From DATFDN01 sp963818885 (GTDB taxonomy: Bacteria; Pseudomonadota; Alphaproteobacteria; Acetobacterales; Acetobacteraceae), in contig CAWFTP010000004.1 in NCBI GenBank assembly GCA_963818885.1, positions 558,001 through 622,000 on the forward strand: 64,000 nucleotides of DNA. The letters run 5' to 3'. Below the pieces are notes generated by a model, which ran no database searches, was not told the DNA's origin, and saw nothing but the letters and a program-made list of their open reading frames with translations. The position numbers and the translations under genes are program-made. Positions 57,086 through 64,000 of this stretch are shown one piece after another. The first letter of the stretch is position 1. Every line of letters begins with the position of its first letter.

Positions 57086-58684
57086 TCAATATCCAAGCGC
57101 CAGCCCGTCCTTGCGCGGATCGGAGGCTCCCGTCAGACAGCCGCGCGCGTGATCGATCCAGATCGCCTGCCCACCGCCGAGCGCTCGCTCCGCCGCTTCG
57201 ATCCGATGGCCGAGCCGGCTGAGCCGATCGCGCAAATCCGGCGGAATACCGCGCTCCACCTGCACGACGTCGCTGATCGGCATCACCCGCGGATGGTCCA
57301 GCGCCTCCTGCAAATCGAGACCGTGGTCGATGAGATTCGTCAGAAACAAGGTCTGTCCCATTGGCTGGAAATGCCCGCCCATAACCCCATAGGGCATGAC
57401 GGCGCTGCCGCCCTGCATCAGCATTCCCGGAATGATCGTATGCATCGGCCGCTTGCCGGGCGCGATGCAGTTCGGATGCCCGCGTTCGAGCCGAAAGCTG
57501 AAGCCGCGATTGTGCAGCATCACGCCGGAGCGGGGCGCGAGGATGGCCGAGCCGAACGACTGGAAGAGCGAGTTGATGAGGCTGCACGCATTGCCGTCGC
57601 GATCGACGACACAAAGATAGACCGTGTCCCGGTGCGCCGGCAGCGCCGCCTCGCCCGCCCGCGGTAGATCCCGCAGGGCACGCGAATCGTCGATCAGGCA
57701 ACGCAGCTGCGCGAGGTATGCCGGATCGAGAAGCCTCCGCACCGGGACGTCCGCCGCCGCCGGATCGGCGATGAAGGCGTCGCGATCGCGATAGACGAGG
57801 CGGGCCGCCTCGATATGGCGATGATAGCGCAGCGCCCCCAGAGGTCCGCCCGGAGCGGGGCCGAGCCCTTCCAAGATCCCGAGCATCATCAGGACGATGA
57901 GGCCGGTGCCGTTGGGTGGACACTGGAAAACCTCATAGCCGTGCCAGGGTGCGCGAATGGGATCGACGAAGATGGGGCTTCGCAGGCCGGCGGCGAAGTC
58001 CTCCTCGGTATGCAGCCCGCCATGGGAGCGGAGGGTGGCGACCATGTCGGCGGCGACCGGTCCTTCGTAGAAGGCATGCGCGCCGTCCCGGGCGATCGCA
58101 CGAAGGGTCTCGCCGAGAGCGGCGTTGCGAAATACATCTCCAGCCTTCGGCGCCCCGCCGTCCGGCAGGAAGGCGGTCGCGCGATTGCGGCGGAGCCGGC
58201 CTCGCTCGCGCTCCCAGTCGGAGGCGACCCGCGGATGCACCGGCCACCCCTCCTCCGCGAGGCGGATGGCGGGGCGCAGAAGCTCGTCCAGCCCCTTGCG
58301 CCCATGCGCCTCGAGGAGGAGCTCCCAGGCCGCGACCGCGCCGGGGATGGTGACGGTGTGGGCGGAGATCGGATCGAGCGCCGTAACCCCCGTGGCTTCG
58401 AACCAGTCGATGGTGGCGCTCGCTGGCGCCTTGCCCGAGCCGTTGAGGGCAATGACCCCTCCGGTACCAGCGGGCGCGTAGAGGCAGAAGCAGTCGCCCC
58501 CGATGCCGGTGGACTGGGGCTCGACAACGCAGAGCACGGCGCACGCCGCGACGGCGGCATCGGCCGCGTTGCCGCCGTCGCGCAGCACATCGAGCGCGGT
58601 GAGGGTCGCGATCGGCATGGATGTCGCCGCCATGCCGCTCGTCGCGTATACGAGGGAGCGGCCCGGCAGTTGGAAGTCCCGCAT
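57086..58684 (-). CDS. gamma-glutamyltransferase family Ntn-hydrolase
   Basis: This 532-residue proenzyme has a large N-terminal subunit (ALDVLRDGGNAADAAVAACAVL, GIGGDCFCLYA) and a small C-terminal subunit starting at the predicted autocatalytic nucleophile Thr354 in HRDTVYLCVVDRDGNACSL. GPGKRPMHTIIPGM-like wording is present (PGKRPMHTIIPGML). No signal peptide is evident from the ATG at 58684, so it may be cytoplasmic, as in the cephalosporin-acylase/YwrD-like branch. It could hydrolyse gamma-glutamyl amides. Operon with the amidase. Confidence 0.88.
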   Translation of the reverse strand: MRDFQLPGRSLVYATSGMAATSMPIATLTALDVLRDGGNAADAAVAACAVLCVVEPQSTGIGGDCFCLYAPAGTGGVIALNGSGKAPASATIDWFEATGVTALDPISAHTVTIPGAVAAWELLLEAHGRKGLDELLRPAIRLAEEGWPVHPRVASDWERERGRLRRNRATAFLPDGGAPKAGDVFRNAALGETLRAIARDGAHAFYEGPVAADMVATLRSHGGLHTEEDFAAGLRSPIFVDPIRAPWHGYEVFQCPPNGTGLIVLMMLGILEGLGPAPGGPLGALRYHRHIEAARLVYRDRDAFIADPAAADVPVRRLLDPAYLAQLRCLIDDSRALRDLPRAGEAALPAHRDTVYLCVVDRDGNACSLINSLFQSFGSAILAPRSGVMLHNRGFSFRLERGHPNCIAPGKRPMHTIIPGMLMQGGSAVMPYGVMGGHFQPMGQTLFLTNLIDHGLDLQEALDHPRVMPISDVVQVERGIPPDLRDRLSRLGHRIEAAERALGGGQAIWIDHARGCLTGASDPRKDGLALGY

Positions 58685-58783
58685 GCGGATCGAAATCTCC
58701 GGACAACGCCACGAGACTGGCTTTGCGCGCGGCGGTTGGCAACCCGCCTGCGCGGCGCCCAATCGGGTGGACGGGAGGAGCGG

Positions 58784-59119
58784 ATGATCATCGGCATGGA
58801 CGATTTCGAACGCGTGGACATCCGCGTCGGCACCATCATCGATGCGCAGCCCTTTCCCGAAGCGCGCAAGCCGGCGCTGAAGCTCACGATCGATTTCGGC
58901 CCCGAGATCGGCATTCGCCGCTCCTCGGCGCAGATCGCCGTGCACTACACATGCGACCAGCTGATTGGGGGCCAGGTGGCGGCGGTGGTGAACTTTCCGC
59001 CCCGGCAGATCGGCCCGTTCGTCAGCGAGGTGCTCACGCTGGGGTTTCCGGACGAGGATGGCGCCGTCGTCCTGGTCAAGCCGTCCCTCAAGGTGCCCGA
59101 CGGCGGGCGGCTCTTCTAA
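58784..59119 (+). CDS. csaA: tRNA-binding-domain chaperone CsaA
   Basis: This 111-residue protein is one OB-fold EMAP/tRNA-binding domain. FERVDIRVGTIIDAQPFPEARKPALKL leads into QIAVHYTCDQLIGGQVAAVVNFPPRQIGPFVSEVLTLG, which fits CsaA, a small dimeric chaperone. A GGAGGAG site precedes the ATG. The stop TAA overlaps the ATG of gpt. It is divergent from the gamma-glutamyltransferase gene. Confidence 0.9.
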   Translation: MIIGMDDFERVDIRVGTIIDAQPFPEARKPALKLTIDFGPEIGIRRSSAQIAVHYTCDQLIGGQVAAVVNFPPRQIGPFVSEVLTLGFPDEDGAVVLVKPSLKVPDGGRLF

Positions 59120-59610
59120 TGCCGGCTCATTTCTACACCGTGACCTGGGACCAGCTCCATCGCGACGCGCGCGCGCTCGCCTGGCGCCTGATCGGCAAGG
59201 GGCCGTTCAGGGGCCTCGTCGCGGTCACCCGCGGGGGACTGATCCCGGCGGCGATCGTGGCACGCGAGCTCGACGTGCGGCTGATCGAGAGCGTATCGAT
59301 CGTGAGCTACGCGGGGGAGTCGGAGAGCTCACGCGCTACTCCGGAGATTCTCAAGCGGCCGGTGGGCGCGGGGGATGGAGAGGGTTTCCTCATCGTGGAC
59401 GATCTTGTCGACACCGGCGCAACCGCGCGCGTCGTCCGCGGAATGCTCCCCAACGCCCATTTCGCCTGCATCTACGCCAAGCCCGCGGCGCGTGGCGCGG
59501 TGGACACCTTCATCACCGAAGTCTCGCAGGACACCTGGATCCTGTTCCCGTGGGACACCGACGCCGAGCCGCGCTTCGTCGAGCCCCTGGTGCGCCGAGG
59601 TTCCGCTTAG
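59119..59610 (+). CDS. gpt: xanthine-guanine phosphoribosyltransferase
   Basis: This 163-residue type I phosphoribosyltransferase has the PRPP-binding motif FLIVDDLVDTGATA. Its opening FYTVTWDQLHRDARALAWRLIG and the VTRGGLIPAAIVARELD segment match Gpt, which salvages xanthine and guanine to nucleotides. The ATG overlaps the csaA stop, so the pair is co-translated. It overlaps the 3' end of the convergent phosphatase by four bases. Confidence 0.92.
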   Translation: MPAHFYTVTWDQLHRDARALAWRLIGKGPFRGLVAVTRGGLIPAAIVARELDVRLIESVSIVSYAGESESSRATPEILKRPVGAGDGEGFLIVDDLVDTGATARVVRGMLPNAHFACIYAKPAARGAVDTFITEVSQDTWILFPWDTDAEPRFVEPLVRRGSA

Positions 59611-60357
59611 TGATGGGCAAGGGCGCAGGCGTGGTCCTGGAGCTCCTCACCGGAGCCGCGATTCCCCGCATCCGGGTCGGCGCGGCCAGCAAGCAGGACG
59701 AAGCCCTGCTGTCCCTCGAATGTCGCGCCGGCGGCCACGATGGTCATGCGGGCCATGTCCTGCGCTGCTCCGGGAATGTCCCTGGCCACGAGCTCGAACG
59801 GGGTTGCTCCAGGGCGGTCCAGGGTCCAGACGCGTCGCGCCCAGTATCGGTGACCGGCGAGGTCTGCCGGGAAGATGGTCCAGTCATCGGTGATGGCCGC
59901 GAAATGGTCGTGCAGCAGGATTTGGATATCGGCGCGGATGCAGTCGATATGGATGTGAAGCTGGGTCTGGGTGCGGCCATAGAGCGAGTTGATCGCAAGC
60001 GAAATGGCGTCGCGCGACAGGTCATCGTTCGCCAAGGCCCGGGTCAGGCCGATCTGCCGCCAGGCGAGCGCGAAGTAGTTAGGGGCAGCGGGCAACAGGA
60101 TGGCGGGATCCTCGATCCCGGTGATCCGGGCGGTGGGGATGAGGAGGGTTTGGGTGGCGCCTCTCCGGTCCTTCAGGATAGCGAAGCTGCGTTCTATGTC
60201 CGTCGACAGGCAGGGTGTCGGCACGTGAAAGCGCTCTTGATGCGGGACGCAGAGGCCATGAGCGATGTTCCACAGGGCGTTGGGGTCGGCACTGGCCGGC
60301 GGAACTCTTTGCGAGAACAAACGCCGCGAGGACCGTCAGGAGCAGTGAAAGGCGCAT
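59607..60357 (-). CDS. cdh: CDP-diacylglycerol diphosphatase, signal peptide out of frame
   Basis: The body (DPNALWNIAHGLCVPHQ, RGATQTLLIPTARITGIEDP, RTQTQLHIHIDCIR, DLAGHRYWARRV) is a Cdh-type HIT-like phosphohydrolase that splits CDP-diacylglycerol to CMP and phosphatidate. This frame opens at a TTG (60320), which gives no export signal. One frame over, an ATG at 60357 encodes a textbook signal peptide (MRLSLLLTVLAAFVLA). Removing one base at 60291 joins them as SSAGQADPNALW. The joined length is 3n+1 and about 249 residues. Periplasmic location is therefore likely. The ATG overlaps the proposed rsmG start on the other strand. Confidence 0.85.
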
Positions 60358-60962
60358 GTCCGCATTGCCCGGGAGAATCGCTTCCGAGCGCTCCACGTGA
60401 AGCGCTCGAGCCGTTCGCGTCACTGTTGCTGAAATGGAACCGCTCCATCAACCTTATAGCGTACCGGGACGAGCGCGCGCTGTGGGAGCGGCACATCGAC
60501 GATTCGCTTCGCCTTGCTCCCCTGATCCCGTGCGGGACGGATCGGGCAATTGATCTCGGCTCGGGCGCGGGATTCCCTGGACTCGTCCTCGCGTTGGCCA
60601 CCGGCCTTCCCTTCACGCTCATCGAAGCTGATCATCGGAAAGCCGCCTTCCTGAACGAGGCGCGCCGGATCACGGGTGCGCCTGTCTGCGTGCTTGAAGG
60701 CCGGATCGAGGCGGCGGATATCCTCCCTGCCCCGCTCGTCACCGCGCGCGCGCTCGCCCCGCTGCCGCGGCTGCTGAGCCTGGTCGCGCCCAAGCTCGCG
60801 CCGGGCGGCGTCGCGCTCCTGCCGAAGGGCGAGCGCAGCGAGGCCGAATTGACGGCGGCGCGGCGCAGATGGCAGATGGATGTGGTGCGAATCCCCGGAC
60901 GGACACCAGGCGCTGTCGTCCTCAAGATCAGCGAGCTATATCCTGTCCCACCCCGGCCCTGA
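60356..60962 (+). CDS. rsmG: 16S rRNA (guanine527-N7)-methyltransferase RsmG, start uncertain
   Basis: The protein body LEPFASLLLKWNRSINLIAYRD, then IDLGSGAGFPGLVLALAT (SAM motif) and the C-terminal LAPGGVALLPKGERSEAEL is clear RsmG, which methylates G527 of 16S rRNA. The in-frame start is a GTG at 60345, giving an odd CPHCPGE leader. An ATG at 60356 in the neighbouring frame gives a better leader ending ERSREALEPF if one C at 60393-60394 is removed, restoring the SRE motif. That same C belongs to a parS-like palindrome, so either reading is possible. parA follows, overlapping. Confidence 0.85.
60389..60404. other. parS: candidate parS site
   Basis: CGCTCCACGTGAAGCG matches the ParB target TGTTNCACGTGAAACA at 12 of 16 positions. 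The four differences are arranged symmetrically, two in each arm. The palindrome extends to 60386-60407 (22 bases) with only the central N pair unmatched. parS sites are typically found at or near rsmG-parAB in bacteria, as here. No further CACGTG palindromes were noticed in the window, but no systematic scan was possible. Confidence 0.5.
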
Positions 60963-61779
60963 CCCCACTCCGCCGCCGAAAGGGACGCGCATCCTTGCGG
61001 TGGCCAATCAGAAAGGAGGCGTCGGCAAGACGACGACCGCGGTCAATCTCGCGACGGCGCTCGCCGCCGCCGGCCAATCAGTGCTGCTGATCGACCTCGA
61101 CCCGCAAGGAAACGCCTCGACCGGCCTCGGCGTGCCGCCGCAGGACCGGACTTTGGGAACCTATTGCGTGCTTGCGCTCGGCGCGCCGCCGGGCGATGCC
61201 GCGATGCCGTCAGCCATTCCGAACCTCGCGGTCATCGCGGCGGAGGCGGACCTGGCAGGCGCGGAGGTCGAGCTTGCCGGCTTCTCCCGTCGCGAATACC
61301 GGCTGCGTGACGCGTTGCAGCCCCTGCGGTCGGGACAGACACGGTTTGACTTCGTCCTGATCGACTGTCCTCCCAGCCTGGGCCTGCTGACGATCAACGC
61401 CCTGGTCGCCGCCGATACCGTGCTCGTTCCCTTGCAATGTGAATACTATGCGCTCGAAGGGATCAGCGGGCTCATGCGCACGGTCGAGGGTGTCAGGCGC
61501 TCGCTGAACCCGGCCCTGCGGCTGCAAGGAATCGTGCTCACCATGTTCGACCGCCGCAATGCGCTCTCCGGCCTCATCGAGCAGGATGCGCGGGAATATT
61601 TCGGCGATGCCGTATATGCAACGGTTATCCCGCGCAACGTGCGAGTGACGGAGGCACCCAGCCACGGCAAACCCGTCCTCCTCTACGACATCCGCTCGCC
61701 CGGCGCGCAGGCCTATATCCAGCTGGCCGCCGAACTCCTGCGCCAGCAGAGGCAGGCGGGCGCGGGGGCGGCGTCCTGA
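60880..61779 (+). CDS. parA: chromosome-partitioning ATPase ParA
   Basis: This is a ParA/Soj ATPase with the deviant Walker A motif ANQKGGVGKTTTAVNLA, Walker A' LLIDLDPQGNASTGL, Walker B FVLIDCPPSLG and the NRRNALSGL-type RNVRVTEAPSHGKP tail. It drives ParB-parS complexes apart during chromosome segregation. The only ATG is at 60880, which overlaps rsmG by 83 bases and adds an unconserved leader of about 30 residues. A CTG at 60943 (LSHPGPDP) better matches the usual start region. It is coupled to parB by an ATGA overlap. Confidence 0.93.
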   Translation: MWCESPDGHQALSSSRSASYILSHPGPDPTPPPKGTRILAVANQKGGVGKTTTAVNLATALAAAGQSVLLIDLDPQGNASTGLGVPPQDRTLGTYCVLALGAPPGDAAMPSAIPNLAVIAAEADLAGAEVELAGFSRREYRLRDALQPLRSGQTRFDFVLIDCPPSLGLLTINALVAADTVLVPLQCEYYALEGISGLMRTVEGVRRSLNPALRLQGIVLTMFDRRNALSGLIEQDAREYFGDAVYATVIPRNVRVTEAPSHGKPVLLYDIRSPGAQAYIQLAAELLRQQRQAGAGAAS

Positions 61780-62624
61780 TGGCGCGTGAACCGCCTGCCC
61801 GACTGGGACGCGGCTTGGCGACGCTGCTGGGCGATTCTGCCACGCAACCTGCCGGACCGGGCGAATCGATCCGCTTCGTCGCCCTCGACGTGCTGGAGCC
61901 AGGTCCGTTTCAACCGCGCGGCAGCATCGACAAGGACGCCCTCGAGGAGCTGGCGGCCTCCATCAGGAGCCGGGGCATCCTGCAGCCGTTGCTCGCCCGT
62001 CCGCACCCGGCGAGCCGCGGGCGGTTCCAGATCCTTGCCGGGGAACGCCGATGGCGGGCCGCCGCGCTTGCCGGGCTGCACGAGGTGCCCACCCTCGTGC
62101 GCGATGTCACCGATCCCGACGCCCTGGCGGTGGGTCTGGTCGAGAACCTGCAGCGCCAGGACCTCAACGCGATCGAGGAGGCGGAGGGCTATCATCGCCT
62201 GATCGAGGAATTTGGCCTTACCCAGGATCAACTCGCCAACGCCGTGGGGAAGTCGCGCGCGCATATCGGCAACACGCTGCGCCTCCTGAGTGTCCCGCCC
62301 AGGATCAAGGCCGCGCTCCTGGCCGGAACCGTAACCGCCGGGCATGCGCGTGCTCTCCTTACCCATCCCGATCCGGAGCGCGCCCTCGCCGCAGTGATCG
62401 CCAACGGCCTGTCGGTTCGGGCGACCGAGGCGCTCGCTGCCGAGCGGCGGGCAGAACGTACGCCGCGTCCACGCGATCCCGACCTGGTCGCGCTGGAGCA
62501 CGAGTTGTCGGCAGCGCTCGGCTTGAGGATCGAGATTGCGGGGATGGTGGACCGCGGGACGGTCCGTATCGCCTATGGAAGCGCCGAGCAGCTCGAAGGA
62601 GTGCTTCAGAAGCTCCGCTCGTAA
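61779..62624 (+). CDS. parB: chromosome-partitioning protein ParB
   Basis: This 281-residue ParB has the N-terminal ParA-interacting peptide (RLGRGLATLLGD), the CTPase/ParB-Nuc domain with GERRWRAAAL, and a helix-turn-helix (GLTQDQLANAVGKSRAHIGNTLRLL) that reads parS. A C-terminal dimerisation region ends the protein. It spreads from parS as a CTP-loaded clamp. Its ATG overlaps the parA stop. The candidate parS is about 1.4 kb upstream. Confidence 0.95.
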   Translation: MAREPPARLGRGLATLLGDSATQPAGPGESIRFVALDVLEPGPFQPRGSIDKDALEELAASIRSRGILQPLLARPHPASRGRFQILAGERRWRAAALAGLHEVPTLVRDVTDPDALAVGLVENLQRQDLNAIEEAEGYHRLIEEFGLTQDQLANAVGKSRAHIGNTLRLLSVPPRIKAALLAGTVTAGHARALLTHPDPERALAAVIANGLSVRATEALAAERRAERTPRPRDPDLVALEHELSAALGLRIEIAGMVDRGTVRIAYGSAEQLEGVLQKLRS

Positions 62625-62725
62625 CCGGCCGGGCCTCATACCAGCCGGCCGCTCTATTGACCGTTCCTCAGCCCGCGCACGGTGACCTCTATCTGGATGG
62701 CGGAAGCTCCGTGGCGCTCCGTGAC

Positions 62726-62809
62726 CCTCGCGCTTCCTCCGTGCTGAAATCATTGAAACATGCCGGCATGTCGCGCCTCAAGGGATTCAAGCGCGGAGGA
62801 AGCGCGAGG
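62726..62809. repeat. nested inverted repeats between parB and coxF-like gene
   Basis: A perfect 16-base inverted repeat has arms CCTCGCGCTTCCTCCG (62726-62741) and CGGAGGAAGCGCGAGG (62794-62809) around a 52-base centre. Inside lie TTGAA/TTCAA and a perfect 14-base palindrome ACATGCCGGCATGT (62758-62771). CTCCGTG is repeated three times on the left side. The element occupies the convergent parB/coxF spacer (62625-62860) and could be a terminator, a small RNA or a mobile-element remnant. Confidence 0.6.
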
Positions 62810-62860
62810 CGACGGAAGTACCACGGAGAAAGGGTCATTGATCTAGCTAGCCGGCCGGCC

Positions 62861-62986
62861 TCAGATCTTCGTCAGCTTCACGAGCGTGATCGCGAAGAAC
62901 AGCACGGCGAGGGCCAGCAGGACGATCAGCATGGCGACATTGCGCACCCGCCGTCGCCGGTCGCGCTCCGCGTCTTCTGGTGACAA
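62861..62986 (-). CDS. CoxF-like small membrane protein of cytochrome oxidase assembly
   Basis: This 41-residue frame starts at TTG 62986, eight bases after the ctaB stop, and ends at 62861. The sequence is an Arg-rich cytoplasmic head (EDAERDRRRRVRNVAM) and one transmembrane helix (MLIVLLALAVLFFAITLV) ending KLTKI. Such mini-proteins between ctaB and ctaG are typical of alphaproteobacterial cox operons. A G-rich site is just ahead of the TTG. Function in oxidase assembly is inference from location. Confidence 0.7.
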   Translation of the reverse strand: MSPEDAERDRRRRVRNVAMLIVLLALAVLFFAITLVKLTKI

Positions 62987-62993
62987 GCCCCGC

Positions 62994-63944
62994 CTAGCCA
63001 ATGAACCGGTCGACCGGCAGCGCGGCGAACAGCACGAACAGGTAGATGATGGAGAACTTGAACGCGGCCTTCGCGGGAGCGTCGTTCGTCAGGCTGACCC
63101 CGGCCGCGTCCTGCCGGTCGTGCAGCACCAGCCAGGCATGGACGAAAAAGCCCGCCCCCAGGGCCAACGCCGTTATCGCGTAGATGCGTCCGGAAAAGCC
63201 GATCATCCATGGCACTAGGGAGACGGGGACCAGCAGCAGCGTATAAAGCAGGATCTGCCGGCGGGTCTCCCGCGCCCCCGCTGTGACCGGCAGCATCGGG
63301 ATGCCCGCGCGGCGGTAGTCGTCGTTCGCCCACAGGGCGAGCGCCCAGAAATGCGGCGGCGTCCAAAAGAACACGATCGCGAACAGCACCAGCGGAACCA
63401 CGCCGACCGACCCTGTCACCGCGGCCCAGCCCACGACGGCCGGAAACGCGCCCGCCGCGCCCCCGATGACGATGTTCTGCGGGGTGCGGCGCTTCAGCCA
63501 CATCGTGTAGACGAACACGTAGAAGAAGATCGACAACGCGAGCATGGACGCTGCGGCGATATTCGTCGCCACCAGCATCACCAGCACCGCGCCCGCCCCC
63601 AGCACGATGCCGTAGCCGAGGGCGGCGCCCGCCTGAATGCGCCCGGCCGGGATCGGCCGGTTGCGCGTCCGTCGCATCACCGCATCGATATCGCGGTCGT
63701 ACCACATGTTGATCGCGCCGCACGCACCCGCCGCGACGGCGATGCACAGGACCGCGGTGAACCCCAGGACGGGGTTCAGCCGCCCCGGCGCGATCAGCAC
63801 CCCGATCAGCCCGGTGAAGACGACGAGCGACATCACCCCTGGCTTGAGCAGTGCGACCCAATCGCGCAGCTCGGTCTCCTCGCAGGCCGGCGCCGCGCCC
63901 CGGAGGGAGTGGTCCCCTCCCTCGCCTGACGCCGTCGTGCTCAT
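62994..63944 (-). CDS. ctaB: protoheme IX farnesyltransferase (heme O synthase)
   Basis: This 316-residue UbiA-family prenyltransferase converts heme B to heme O for the cytochrome oxidase. The polyprenyl-diphosphate-binding motif is NMWYDRDIDAVMRRTRNRP, with the second Asp motif near DDYRRAGIPMLP. About nine transmembrane helices are visible. The N-terminal 25 residues are acidic and cytoplasmic. The ATG overlaps the ctaD stop (ATGA), showing coupled translation in a cox operon. Confidence 0.96.
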   Translation of the reverse strand: MSTTASGEGGDHSLRGAAPACEETELRDWVALLKPGVMSLVVFTGLIGVLIAPGRLNPVLGFTAVLCIAVAAGACGAINMWYDRDIDAVMRRTRNRPIPAGRIQAGAALGYGIVLGAGAVLVMLVATNIAAASMLALSIFFYVFVYTMWLKRRTPQNIVIGGAAGAFPAVVGWAAVTGSVGVVPLVLFAIVFFWTPPHFWALALWANDDYRRAGIPMLPVTAGARETRRQILLYTLLLVPVSLVPWMIGFSGRIYAITALALGAGFFVHAWLVLHDRQDAAGVSLTNDAPAKAAFKFSIIYLFVLFAALPVDRFIG

Positions 63945-64000
63945 GGAATCCGCGGCAGCGTCTCGTAGGTGTGGAACGGCGGCGGCGACGGCAGCATCCA
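63941..64000 (-). CDS. ctaD: cytochrome c oxidase subunit I, C-terminal tail only
   Basis: The minus-strand frame entering from the right edge reads WMLPSPPPFHTYETLPRIP and stops at 63941. This is the characteristic C-terminal tail of CtaD/CoxA (W-x-L-PSPPP-HT-E-LP). Only 19 codons plus the stop lie in the window. The stop TGA overlaps the ATG of ctaB. Confidence 0.92.
   Translation of the reverse strand, partial: WMLPSPPPFHTYETLPRIP

Noticed and set aside
60880..60962. parA start at ATG 60880 as proof of a long functional leader
   Set aside because: The first 30 residues are unconserved and overlap rsmG; they are probably untranslated or start from a rare codon, so no function is claimed.

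Overview
This is a G+C-rich chromosomal segment from an alphaproteobacterium, most likely Rhodospirillales/Acetobacteraceae-like. Lineage evidence: the mdh-sucC-sucD-sucA-sucB-lpd cluster, rsmG-parA-parB, ctaD-ctaB followed by a tiny coxF-type gene, a Suv3-like helicase/S4/7Fe-ferredoxin/CarD cluster, and an OmpR-type orphan regulator. The family assignment is inference, not a database result. Genes are densely packed, often with ATGA stop/start overlaps. No tRNA, rRNA, CRISPR array or complete insertion sequence was seen.

Layout. 1-3.8 kb: two LysR regulators and a small oxidoreductase operon (cupin, aldo/keto reductase, SDR, tautomerase) in which a deletion has fused the reductase to the SDR. 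3.8-10.6 kb: flavin monooxygenase, NDP-forming acyl-CoA synthetase, a WecA/MraY-type sugar-phosphate transferase, MFS transporter and MarR regulator. 10.6-24.4 kb: mostly housekeeping (leucyl aminopeptidase, HtpG, helicase, S4 protein, ferredoxin, CarD, response regulator, RibA, L,D-transpeptidase, GH15 glucanase, ribonucleotide reductase R2). 24.5-28.5 kb: ManC with a 2-oxoglutarate/iron oxygenase, ZapE, and a BrnT/BrnA toxin-antitoxin pair. 28.6-39.5 kb: TCA-cycle operon, interrupted between sucB and lpd by a lower-G+C two-gene cassette: a RusA-like resolvase and a PD-(D/E)xK nuclease fused to a HEPN-like domain. This cassette is the best candidate for an undescribed system. 39.5-59.6 kb: accessory metabolism (SMP-30, FtsH paralogue, arylsulfatase, methyltransferase, TPR/glycosyltransferase-like protein, two ThDP enzymes, RAM-domain protein, hotdog dehydratase, 2-hydroxyacid dehydrogenase, RTX-like protein, amidase, gamma-glutamyltransferase, CsaA, Gpt). 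59.6-64 kb: CDP-diacylglycerol diphosphatase, the rsmG-parAB partition locus with a parS-like palindrome, and the end of the cytochrome oxidase assembly cluster.

A second striking pattern: nine genes, and possibly a tenth (rsmG), are out of frame by a net +1 base, including the only lpd in the window. The insertions sit outside long homopolymers and all have the same sign. That looks more like insertion-biased sequence error than independent gene decay, so the broken-gene calls below should be read with that in mind.
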